Shown piece by piece: positions 31,262 to 38,328 of a DNA stretch of 38,328 nucleotides. Within the stretch, counting starts at the first letter, position 1; each line of letters begins with the position of its first letter. The position numbers and the translations under genes were made by a program. The notes beneath the pieces are model-generated. The model had not been told where the DNA came from. It did no database searches and saw only the letters and a list, made by a program, of their open reading frames with translations. Origin of the DNA: an uncultured Bacteroidales bacterium (GTDB lineage: Bacteria; Bacteroidota; Bacteroidia; Bacteroidales; P3); assembly GCA_900319865.1 (NCBI GenBank), contig ONQD01000033.1:1-38328 (forward strand), in the 5' to 3' direction.

Positions 31262-31882
31262 ATGGACAAAATACTGAGGTATTTCCCCGAGTTGACAGGG
31301 CGGCAACGTGAACAAATTGCCGCTCTGTTGCCATTGTATGAGGACTGGAATTCGAAGATAAACGTCATATCGCGCAAGGATATGGATTGTTTCTACGAGC
31401 ATCACGTGCTCCATAGCCTTGCTATCGCCAAAGTGCAGCCTTTTAAGACGATGGCCGAAATACTGGATGTGGGGACAGGAGGCGGATTTCCGGGGATTCC
31501 GTTGGCAATTATGTTTCCCCACGCCAACTTCTATCTGATAGATTCAATTGGGAAGAAAATCAAGGTGGTCCAGAATGTGGTGGAACAGCTGGGGCTGCAG
31601 AATGTGAGGGCCGAGCAGATTCGCGCCGAACAGGTGGAAGGCGAATACGACTTTATTGTGTCGCGGGCTGTGACCGATTTGAGCCAGTTTGTGCAGTGGG
31701 TGAGGGGGAAGGTGTCGAAGACGCAGTACCATCACCTGCATAATGGCATTCTCTATTTGAAAGGAGGAGACTTGGCCGAGGAGTTGAAGCCTTTCGGGAA
31801 GAAGGTGAAAGTTTGGGAGATTAGCAATTTCTATTCTGAAGAGTATTTCGAAACGAAGAAGGTGATACATCTCCCGCTTTGA
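31262..31882 (+). CDS. rsmG: 16S rRNA (guanine-N7)-methyltransferase RsmG
   Basis: Methylates N7 of G527 in 16S rRNA using S-adenosylmethionine. The product is 206 residues. YEDWNSKINVISRKD at 26-40 and the HHVLHSLAI segment match the RsmG N-terminus. The SAM-binding motif is LDVGTGGGFPGIPLA at 68-82, and YLIDSIGKKIKVVQNV carries the acidic adenosine contact. DFIVSRAVTDLSQFVQW is the catalytic-domain SRA motif. It lies 9 bases after rpoD with no promoter between. A 19-bp hairpin downstream ends both this transcript and the convergent mannosidase transcript. Confidence 0.95.
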   Translation: MDKILRYFPELTGRQREQIAALLPLYEDWNSKINVISRKDMDCFYEHHVLHSLAIAKVQPFKTMAEILDVGTGGGFPGIPLAIMFPHANFYLIDSIGKKIKVVQNVVEQLGLQNVRAEQIRAEQVEGEYDFIVSRAVTDLSQFVQWVRGKVSKTQYHHLHNGILYLKGGDLAEELKPFGKKVKVWEISNFYSEEYFETKKVIHLPL

Positions 31883-31907
31883 TTCCTCTGCTGTATCACT
31901 GATATAT

Positions 31908-31950
31908 AAACGGACGAAGGATTGAAATGAGTTCAATCCTTCGTCTGTTT
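31908..31950. terminator. Bidirectional hairpin terminator between rsmG and the mannosidase gene
   Basis: The stem of about 19 bp (from AAACGGACGAAGGATTGAA, one G-T pair) has the 5-base loop ATGAG. It is followed by CTGTTTTG on + and by TTTATATATC on minus. It lies between two convergent genes. Confidence 0.75.
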
Positions 31951-31971
31951 TGTAGGGGTGCCGACAGCGGG

Positions 31972-34059
31972 CTAACGTCTCGGCAACACCTCGTTGAGGC
32001 ATTTCAATGTCACGGTGGTTTTGGATAGGTCGCTGTTGGGGTTGTTGGGGATAAACACTATGTGTGCGGTTTGGCCAGCGGGGAGGTCGAAATAGTTGTT
32101 GCTGAAATGGCCGTCAACGTGGGGTTCGGTTTGCAGCATTACGTCTCTGAGGTCGGTTTGGGCGGTGAGTGTGACGGAAAGCTGTCCCTTGCGATTCAGG
32201 TTCGGTGTCAATTGGTACTTGGCTTTGGGCAGCCGGAGATTCTTTGGGAGGGTTTTGTAGTAGGATTTCCAATAGTTCATGTCCACGGTGTCGCTGTAGA
32301 GGTCGCGGGCGCGGTAGTGGAGGGCTTTCCAGTTGCCATAGCAGTCGATTGATGACCAAGAGGCCACAGGCCAGCAGTCGTTGAGTTGCCAAAAGAGGGT
32401 GCCCATGCAGTGGGGTTGTTGCTGCAGGTGCTGGAAAATGCCGTAGCCTGTGCCCCAGGCTTGGAGCAGTTGGCTCACATAGCAGAAGTCTTCGAGTGAG
32501 AGGCTGCGGCTGTCCACGCCATAGTATTGGCGCATGGCTTTGTCGATTATCTCTAATCCGCGACCGTGCTTTTGATGGCTCTTCATGACGGGCGAGTCGA
32601 TGTAGCGTTGGTCCTCGGGGCAGTAGCGGCAAACGGTGCTGTAGTCGGGATAGCTTTGGAAGCCGTATTCAGACATGAAGCGGCCGGTCTTCTCCTTGTA
32701 CATTTCAAAAGGCTGTTCGCCCCACCACACGCCCCAATAGTGGCTGTCGCCGTGAGTGACGCATTCGGGGTGGCCCCAGCCAAAGAGGGGCGAGGAGGTT
32801 ATGTAGGCGCGGTGCAGCGGGTCGTATTGCTTTACGGCATTTGCCAGTATTCCGTTGATGCCAAAGAGGGTGTCTATGCCGTGCTGGAGGGTGGCAATCT
32901 GTTCGGGGGTCCACTGGTATTGTTGCTGCCAGCCCCAGTCTTCCCAGCCGTTCTTCACCTCGTTGTTGCCGCACCACAGCACCACGCATGGATGCTGGGC
33001 AATGCGGCGAACCTGCTCCTCGGCTTCGGCCTTCACGTTGTTGAGGAAGGCGGAGTCGGAGGGGTAGAGGGCACAGCTGAAGTTGAAATCCTGCCACACC
33101 ATGATGCCCAGCGAGTCGCAGAGATGGTAGAAGTAGTCGGGCTCGTAGATGCCGCCGCCCCACACGCGAATCATGTTGAAGTGGGCTTCCTTGGCGGAGG
33201 TGAGGAGGTGGCGGTAGCGGGCGCGGTTGGCGCTGTCGAGCACGGGGAACGAGTGGACGGGAATCCAGTTGGCTCCCTTCACAAAGATGGGCTTGCCATT
33301 GCGGTAGAAGGTGAAGCTTTGGCCGATGGAGTCCTGCTCTTGGCGCAGGGTGACATTCCAGGAACGGGGTTTGGGCATAGGCTTTTCGGGTAGTTCGTCA
33401 TTGAAACATTCCAGTCTTGCTCCGCCCAGAATGCCGACGGTGCTAAGCTTTGGACCCCAGTCCCAACCCAGCATGTAGGGTGCCATGCGGGTCACGGCGC
33501 GGTGGTCGGGCAGGTTGTAGTCCAGGTCGGGCTGAGAGTAATACTCTTCGGAGTCAAAATGGGCTTCGTTGTTCTGCTCTATGGGATAGAAGGTAATCTC
33601 GATGACGATATCCTCGTCGGGGTCGGGAAGGGTGCCGCTGTCGATAAGTGACTCGAAGAGGCACACCCTGTGAGTGCGGAACATATTGTCTGGCGACATG
33701 AGCAGATGCTGAAACGGGGCGCCGAGGGTTTTGCCATAGATTCTGACGTCGCAGAGTGTGACCCCTTCGAGGACGAGGTCGCAGTGTTCAAAGCCTTCCC
33801 ACATGTCGCGGGTGATGGTGGTACGGTATTTCCAGATGCGTTTTCCAACCCATTGCACCGAGTCTTCGTTGGTGCCGTAGAAGGGGTCGGGGATGAGGCC
33901 TTGGGCCATGAGGTCGGTATGGATGCAGCCGGGCACAGTGGCGGGATACCATTGACCTTCATACTCGAATTCCCAATTGGAGAGATCGAAGACATCCATT
34001 TCACGGTTGCAGCCTACAAAGAGCAGCAATGCCAGCAGGAGGGGAACAATACGTTTCAT
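31972..34059 (-). CDS. GH2 beta-mannosidase, lipoprotein, lacking the usual second domain
   Basis: A 695-residue GH2 enzyme that would remove beta-mannose from the ends of mannans or N-glycan cores. The signal ends LLLFVGC, with C17 lipidated. The sugar-binding domain ends at [18 protein letters not shown] (197-213). The TIM barrel begins by residue 252 ([15 protein letters not shown]). The acid/base is E367 ([12 protein letters not shown]) and the nucleophile is E464 ([12 protein letters not shown]). Their spacing of 97 residues is close to that of Bacteroides mannosidase Man2A. The Ig-like domain 2, about 110 residues in Man2A, is reduced to a linker of about 30, and the C-terminus is also short. 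It is the last gene of a unit with cinA and the DUF486 gene (18-base gap). Confidence 0.9.
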   Translation of the reverse strand: MKRIVPLLLALLLFVGCNREMDVFDLSNWEFEYEGQWYPATVPGCIHTDLMAQGLIPDPFYGTNEDSVQWVGKRIWKYRTTITRDMWEGFEHCDLVLEGVTLCDVRIYGKTLGAPFQHLLMSPDNMFRTHRVCLFESLIDSGTLPDPDEDIVIEITFYPIEQNNEAHFDSEEYYSQPDLDYNLPDHRAVTRMAPYMLGWDWGPKLSTVGILGGARLECFNDELPEKPMPKPRSWNVTLRQEQDSIGQSFTFYRNGKPIFVKGANWIPVHSFPVLDSANRARYRHLLTSAKEAHFNMIRVWGGGIYEPDYFYHLCDSLGIMVWQDFNFSCALYPSDSAFLNNVKAEAEEQVRRIAQHPCVVLWCGNNEVKNGWEDWGWQQQYQWTPEQIATLQHGIDTLFGINGILANAVKQYDPLHRAYITSSPLFGWGHPECVTHGDSHYWGVWWGEQPFEMYKEKTGRFMSEYGFQSYPDYSTVCRYCPEDQRYIDSPVMKSHQKHGRGLEIIDKAMRQYYGVDSRSLSLEDFCYVSQLLQAWGTGYGIFQHLQQQPHCMGTLFWQLNDCWPVASWSSIDCYGNWKALHYRARDLYSDTVDMNYWKSYYKTLPKNLRLPKAKYQLTPNLNRKGQLSVTLTAQTDLRDVMLQTEPHVDGHFSNNYFDLPAGQTAHIVFIPNNPNSDLSKTTVTLKCLNEVLPRR

Positions 34060-34077
34060 AAGAATGGGATTGAATTA

Positions 34078-34455
34078 TCAGTCGGTTTTTAAAAAGGCAA
34101 AGAATACGGCCAAAATGATGAGGGCAAAGGCCACAAGGTGGTTCCAGCGGATGGGCTCGCCTTTGAAGACGGTGGCCACGATGACGGTGAAGACCACCAG
34201 CGAGACGCACTCCTGTATGACTTTGAGCTGCATGAGGGAGAAGGGACCACCGGTGATTTGCGAGCCAATGCGGTTGGCGGGAATCATGAAGGTGTACTCA
34301 AAGAAGGCCATGCCCCACGAGAGGACAATGATGGCGATGAGCGGCCAGTCTTTGATGACATTCATCTGCTGGAGTTTGAGATTGCCGTACCATGCAAAGG
34401 TCATGAAGACATTGGAGCAGACAAGCATTAGCACGGTGATTAATCCTTTGGACAT
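34078..34455 (-). CDS. DUF486 / DMT-superfamily small membrane protein
   Basis: The 125 residues have four predicted membrane segments: near 3-22, 39-58, 80-97 and 102-121. The protein matches the DUF486 family of the drug/metabolite transporter superfamily (FMTFAWYGNLKL, SWGMAFFEYTFMIPANRIG, PFSLMQLKVIQECVSLVVF). Transport substrates are unknown for this family. It starts 13 bases after cinA and ends 18 bases before the mannosidase gene, so it is in the middle of a three-gene transcript. It may form dimers like other four-helix DMT proteins, which is inference. Confidence 0.85.
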   Translation of the reverse strand: MSKGLITVLMLVCSNVFMTFAWYGNLKLQQMNVIKDWPLIAIIVLSWGMAFFEYTFMIPANRIGSQITGGPFSLMQLKVIQECVSLVVFTVIVATVFKGEPIRWNHLVAFALIILAVFFAFLKTD

Positions 34456-34468
34456 GGGAAGAGGGGTG

Positions 34469-35788
34469 TTAGAGGGGTTTGACAGGATTGTTTTGGTTGA
34501 CGAGTTTTATCAATTCGCTCCACACAGCGTTGCAGGTGCGCTCGATAGTTTGGGCTCTGCGGTCGCCGAATTTCAGCAGTCGGGCCGTGACGCCTTCGGC
34601 ATTCGCCACAGCAATCCAGACGGTGCCAACGGGCTTCTGGGGCGTGCCGCCACCGGGTCCGGCTATGCCTGTGGTGGCAACGGCGTAGTCGGCTCCTAAC
34701 CGTTGGCGCACTCCGTCAGCCATCTGGCGAACAGTCTCTTCGCTAACGGCACCATGGGCGGCCAAAGTGTCATGGCTCACGCCTAGGGCACACTCTTTCA
34801 CCTCGTTGCTATAGGCTACCACGCCTCCTTTATAGTACTCTGATGCTCCGGCAAGGGCTGTAAGTTGTGAGGCCAGGGCGCCACCGGTGCAGCTCTCGGC
34901 TGTGGCAAGTGTCTTGCCAGCCCGCTTCATGGTGTAGGCTACCAGTTCGGGCAGGCTCTCCAAGTCCTCGCCTACAATGTATTGACCAGCAATGGGGTAT
35001 AGACTTTTCACGGCATCGGCAATCTGCTGTTCCAGTTGCGGACGCTCGTTGTGCCCGCCACGTGCGGTGAGCCTCAGTTTCAGCATTCCAGCCTGCGGCA
35101 GATAGGCGAGGCGTATGCTCTTGGGCAGAGCAAGTTCCCAAGGCTCTATCAGGTCGCTCAGGAACGATTCGCCGATGCCTTGAACCAGTATGTTTTTGTT
35201 GATTATCTGGTCGGTGCGGAAATGTTGTTGCAGACGGGGGATGATTTCGGTTTCCATCAGGTTGACCATCTCGAAGGGCACACCGGGCATGGAAACCACC
35301 ACTTTGGGCGAGTTTTGGCTTGTCGGATGGGTGTTGACTCCATCGGGGCTTTCGTTGGCCTGTGGCAGTTCGAACCACATGCACGGGGCAGTACCTACCA
35401 CATTGTTAATCATTGTGCAGCAACGAGGCACCCAGGCCTGCTGGCGGTTGATGGGGGTGAGCTCATAGCCTCGGGCATCGAAAATGCGTTTAACGTTGGC
35501 CAAGGCCTCTTCGTTTTCGTATAGTTCGCTGTGGAAGAAATCGCAAAGGGTCTTCTTTGTGATGTCGTCTTTGGTGGGTCCCAGACCTCCGGTGATGAGC
35601 ACCACATCGCTCCGCTCCAGACAGTGACGGAGGTAGAAATTAATGTCTGCGCCGTTGTCTCCGATGACGTAAGTGCCACACACGTCTATGCCTGCGGCAA
35701 TGAGCATCTGCGACATTCGGCTTGCGTTAGTGTTGACTACCTGTCCAATAAGCAGTTCGTCGCCTATGTTGAGTATTGTTGCTTTCAT
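34469..35788 (-). CDS. cinA: CinA-like protein with nicotinamide-nucleotide amidase domain
   Basis: The 439 residues hold two domains. The N-terminal COG1058 domain has ILNIGDELLIGQVVNTNASR, LITGGLGPTKDDITKKT and VVSMPGVPFEM; in characterised proteins it is an ADP-ribose pyrophosphatase. The C-terminal PncC domain from about 275 has TLATAESCTGGALASQLT, GGVVAYSNEVK, GAVSEETVRQMA and TTGIAGPGGGTPQKPVG. It deamidates NMN to nicotinate mononucleotide in pyridine-nucleotide recycling. nadC, for de novo NAD synthesis, is divergent just upstream. The -7 box (35800-35793) lies so close to the ATG at 35788 that the transcript is probably leaderless. Confidence 0.93.
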   Translation of the reverse strand: MKATILNIGDELLIGQVVNTNASRMSQMLIAAGIDVCGTYVIGDNGADINFYLRHCLERSDVVLITGGLGPTKDDITKKTLCDFFHSELYENEEALANVKRIFDARGYELTPINRQQAWVPRCCTMINNVVGTAPCMWFELPQANESPDGVNTHPTSQNSPKVVVSMPGVPFEMVNLMETEIIPRLQQHFRTDQIINKNILVQGIGESFLSDLIEPWELALPKSIRLAYLPQAGMLKLRLTARGGHNERPQLEQQIADAVKSLYPIAGQYIVGEDLESLPELVAYTMKRAGKTLATAESCTGGALASQLTALAGASEYYKGGVVAYSNEVKECALGVSHDTLAAHGAVSEETVRQMADGVRQRLGADYAVATTGIAGPGGGTPQKPVGTVWIAVANAEGVTARLLKFGDRRAQTIERTCNAVWSELIKLVNQNNPVKPL

Positions 35789-35792
35789 GATG

Positions 35793-35800
35793 CAAAAATA
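35793..35800 (-). promoter_or_regulatory. -7 box TATTTTTG of cinA, abutting the start codon
   Basis: On the minus strand the box is preceded by AG and followed by CA. Only four bases separate its last G from the ATG at 35788. Confidence 0.6.
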
Positions 35801-36244
35801 CTACTTTTTTTTGAATTATGTGAGTAATGAAGTTTGAGACAACGCTACAGGGCATGTGTATGGAGCCTGTTATTGTGTGGTGTCCATTGCCTGTGGTTTC
35901 TATCTTTGGCAAGTATTGCCTGCTATGAAACAAACAGATAGTTCTGTAATTGGGTACCCACTCCAGCCATAGGGAATTCGGGAGAAAAATGTTCTTTTCA
36001 TTGTCGATATTAGTTTGTATACGCTGTGTTTGTAGTTGGTTATATCCTAATTTGAAGAACGCTTTTCCCACTGTGACGGACCGCTGCTTTTCAATGTGCA
36101 AAGGGACGTTTTTTTTCTCATATATCTGTTTTTTTAAGTAATAGCTCTGTTGCTTTTTGTGTAAAGTGTTGTTGGAATAGTCTGTAAATGAATGCCATGA
36201 GGGGCGAATGAAAAACTTTTGTACTTTTATTGTGAAATATTTTG
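35801..36244. other. Divergent non-coding spacer between cinA and nadC
   Basis: No protein gene is credible in these 444 bases. Visible elements are an isolated TATCTTTG at 35901-35908 without the usual flanks, a 10-bp palindrome TGGGTACCCA at 35951-35960, and a weak bulged hairpin ending in eight T at about 36076-36118. Together they could bound a small + strand RNA of roughly 200 nt, but this is speculative. Confidence 0.5.
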
Positions 36245-36252
36245 TATCTTTG
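36245..36252 (+). promoter_or_regulatory. -7 box TATCTTTG of nadC
   Basis: Flanked by TG and CA, with TTG exactly 12 bases upstream (36230-36232). A TTTG also lies 23 bases upstream (36218-36221). The start codon is 26 bases downstream. Confidence 0.65.
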
Positions 36253-36278
36253 CATTTTAAATTTAAACGTTGTTTGAC

Positions 36279-37148
36279 ATGATGACCAATATCCCTAATT
36301 TGGACGAATTGATTCGTATGGCACTCCTCGAAGATGTGGGCGATGGTGACCACAGTACTTTGGCGTGCATTCCTCCTACGGCCACAAACACTGCCAAGAT
36401 GGTGGCCAAAGCCGACGGAATAGTGTGTGGCATGGAAGTGGGCGAGCGTGTGTTCCGTTTCGTCAACGATTCTTTCTATCACAGCCTTATTCCCATCAAC
36501 ATCACGATGTTGAAGCATGATGGCGATTCAGTTTGCAAAGGGGATGTCCTCATGACCATAGAGGGGGCTTCGGGTGTAATCCTTACCGCCGAACGTACCG
36601 CCCTCAATTTTATGCAGCGTCTCAGCGGCATAGCCACGCAGACCCACCACATGGTGCAGATGCTCGACGGCCTCCACACCCGTCTGCTCGACACCCGCAA
36701 AACCACTCCCAACATGCGTCTTCTCGAGAAATATGCTGTGTACTGTGGCGGCGGCACCAATCACCGCATCGGTCTTTACGATATGATAATGCTCAAGGAT
36801 AACCATATCGACTTTGCCGGAGGCATCGAGGCGGCCATCGACCGCACCCATGCCTACCTCAAGGAGAAAGGCAAAAACCTGAAGATAGAGATAGAGGTGC
36901 GCAATCTCGACGAGCTGGAGCAGGTGTTGTGTCATGGTGGCGTCGACCGCATCATGCTTGATAATTTCGACACCGACACCCTCCGCGAGGCTGTGCGCCG
37001 CATCGACGGCAAGTACGAGACCGAGGCCTCCGGCGGCATTACCGAGGAAACCCTCCGCGCCTATGCCGAGACCGGTGTCGACTTCATCTCTGTGGGTGCC
37101 CTCACCCATCACATCAAAAGCATGGATATCTCCCTGGTCAAGAAATAA
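36279..37148 (+). CDS. nadC: Nicotinate-nucleotide pyrophosphorylase (quinolinate phosphoribosyltransferase)
   Basis: Makes nicotinate mononucleotide from quinolinate and PRPP in de novo NAD synthesis. The product is 289 residues from the ATG at 36279; a second ATG follows at once at 36282. Motifs are ALLEDVGDGDHSTL at 15-28, ERTALNFMQRLSGIAT at 105-120, DTRKTTPNMRLLEKYAV at 138-154 and GGGTNHRIGLYDMIMLKDNH at 157-176. The barrel then has IEIEVRNLDELEQVL, DRIMLDNF and EASGGITEETLRAYAETGVD. It has its own promoter and is divergent from cinA. The YihY-family gene follows after 72 bases. Confidence 0.95.
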   Translation: MMTNIPNLDELIRMALLEDVGDGDHSTLACIPPTATNTAKMVAKADGIVCGMEVGERVFRFVNDSFYHSLIPINITMLKHDGDSVCKGDVLMTIEGASGVILTAERTALNFMQRLSGIATQTHHMVQMLDGLHTRLLDTRKTTPNMRLLEKYAVYCGGGTNHRIGLYDMIMLKDNHIDFAGGIEAAIDRTHAYLKEKGKNLKIEIEVRNLDELEQVLCHGGVDRIMLDNFDTDTLREAVRRIDGKYETEASGGITEETLRAYAETGVDFISVGALTHHIKSMDISLVKK

Positions 37149-37220
37149 TACCCCTTAGGGCTTTCATCACCTTTGGTGTGGCAGCCCGGCACAGAATAGT
37201 TACCTCAATACACCCTCCCG

Positions 37221-38231
37221 GTGAACAAGCTGATTGATAAACTGAAGGCTCTTTGGCAACGTGTGGTTCAAAGCCGCATTGTGCGTCTTTCGCGCATGCT
37301 GGTACACAGCATCTCGCTTCCGGGCAACAAGGGTGTCCCCGTATACGATGTGGCACAATACCTGTTCAGAGGTATCTTCAACGGCGACCTCTGGCGTGCC
37401 TCCAAAGGGTTGGCGTTCTCATTTCTCATGGCGTTGCCTCCGCTGCTCATCTTCGTGTTCACCCTCATCGCGTTCCTGCCTGTCGATGGTCTGCAGAACG
37501 AGCTGCTTTACGAACTCGAGATTATCGTGCCGGAGAAAATCTATCAACCCCTCGCCAACACTATCAACGATGTAATGGGTCACAAGCACACTAGCCTGCT
37601 CTCCATTGGTTTTGCCACTTCGGTCATTTTGGCCGCCAATGCCATCAATGGCATGATGATGTATTTCGCCGACCGCCATATCGAGCGGCGCACCATTGTC
37701 ATCAGCTATGCTATCTGTCTTCTTTTGGTATTCCTGCTCTACATCATGCTGGTGTTGGTGCTGGTGCTGCTCATCGGCTATAAAACCATCCTCATGTGGC
37801 TTTTCCGCCAGGGCATCCTCGTTCCGGGGTCATTCACCCATATCATCATCAGTATTGGCCGTTGGATCATTCTTGTTGGCATGGCTCTTCTCACTCTCAG
37901 CGTCATCTACTATCTCATCCCCACCAAGAAGCAGCGTGTCGGTTTCTTTTCGGCTGGGGCTGTCTTCGCCACCCTGATGTTCATCCTTGTGTCGTGGGGC
38001 TTCAAAATCTATCTTGCCAACTTCAACCGCTACAACCTCCTCTATGGCTCTATCGGTACCCTGCTGGTGGTGATGCTTTGGCTGTTGCTCAACTGCTTCG
38101 TCATCATGCTGGGCTATGAACTCAACACCGCCATTTTCGACGGCAAAATCAAAGGCCGCACCATCAACCACCACTACCGCTGGCTGCTCAAACGGCGCAC
38201 CACCGACACCCCCGCCAAATCCCAAAACTGA
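37221..38231 (+). CDS. YihY/BrkB-family inner-membrane protein
   Basis: A 336-residue polytopic membrane protein with about six hydrophobic segments. The family pattern is visible in WRASKGLAFSFLMALPPLLIF near 59-79, LSIGFATSVILAANAINGMM, YYLIPTKKQRVGFFSAGAVFATLMF and GSIGTLLVVMLWLLLNCFVIMLGYELNTAIFD. It was once called RNase BN by error. Members are suspected transporters or envelope proteins and have no agreed function. I use the GTG at 37221 (VNKLIDKLKALW); no ATG occurs between the upstream in-frame stop at 37197 and this codon. It is probably on the nadC transcript. Confidence 0.88.
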   Translation: MNKLIDKLKALWQRVVQSRIVRLSRMLVHSISLPGNKGVPVYDVAQYLFRGIFNGDLWRASKGLAFSFLMALPPLLIFVFTLIAFLPVDGLQNELLYELEIIVPEKIYQPLANTINDVMGHKHTSLLSIGFATSVILAANAINGMMMYFADRHIERRTIVISYAICLLLVFLLYIMLVLVLVLLIGYKTILMWLFRQGILVPGSFTHIIISIGRWIILVGMALLTLSVIYYLIPTKKQRVGFFSAGAVFATLMFILVSWGFKIYLANFNRYNLLYGSIGTLLVVMLWLLLNCFVIMLGYELNTAIFDGKIKGRTINHHYRWLLKRRTTDTPAKSQN

Positions 38232-38285
38232 TTATTTATTATCCAATTATTAATTCATTGTTTTTATCACTCAATACACTTCCCA

Positions 38286-38328
38286 ATGATTATTCAGAAA
38301 CAAAATGGCAAAGTAGTGCCTGTCACCT
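38286..38328 (+). CDS. Start of an unidentified gene, truncated by the window edge
   Basis: An ATG at 38286 opens a frame reading MIIQKQNGKVVPVT to the edge of the window. It lies 54 bases after the YihY stop codon. The fragment is too short to identify, and its reality rests only on spacing and orientation. Confidence 0.35.
   Translation, partial: MIIQKQNGKVVPVT

Overview
The window is a stretch of ordinary chromosome from a Bacteroidales (Bacteroidota) bacterium. The evidence is a short primary sigma factor without region 1.1, repeated TAnnTTTG -7 promoter boxes, no useful Shine-Dalgarno sequences, SPII lipoproteins, a ribosomal protein S16 with a long Ala/Glu tail, a DksA-like protein of the Bacteroidota type, and single-chain serine dehydratase. 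I see no rRNA, tRNA, CRISPR array, phage gene or transposase.

Layout. 1-321: C-terminal end of the redox repressor Rex. 322-1151: long non-coding spacer with a pyrimidine-to-purine switch. 1152-2567: aspartate ammonia-lyase. 2818-7186 (+): U32 protein, Thr/Ser exporter, RadA and a TSCPD protein. 7165-7845 (-): thiamine pyrophosphokinase. 7960-11324 (+): serine dehydratase and three uncharacterised exported proteins, one a small YD-repeat lipoprotein. 11329-17824 (-): PHP phosphatase, outer-membrane barrel, inner-membrane protein, GH3 glycosidase and ornithine aminotransferase. 18094-19758 (+): double-ATPase ABC protein. 19945-21592 (-): DksA-like protein, RimM and S16. 21899-26690 (+): RibF, LRR protein, nitrilase-family amidase and MutS2, then a lipoprotein (26893-27390). 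27391-27935: second long spacer. 27936-30166 (-): FolD and Ffh. 30392-31882 (+): RpoD and RsmG. 31972-35788 (-): GH2 mannosidase, DUF486 protein and CinA. 36279-38231 (+): NadC and a YihY-family protein, with the first codons of another gene at the right edge.

How the genes fit together. Most are housekeeping. Several concern amino-acid breakdown (AspA, SdaA, ornithine aminotransferase) and nicotinamide-cofactor balance (Rex, NadC, CinA). The accessory content is envelope and glycan functions: GH3 and GH2 enzymes, a barrel protein and several lipoproteins.

The most unusual signal is non-coding. The spacers at 322-865 and 27450-27854 share a 60-bp core that aligns without gaps (44 of 60 positions by my hand alignment). 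The core is built of degenerate 11-bp units and sits where the + strand changes from pyrimidine-rich to purine-rich. A second signal is an extended promoter consensus (YG-TAnnTTTG-CA, often with TTG twelve bases upstream) in fourteen places.
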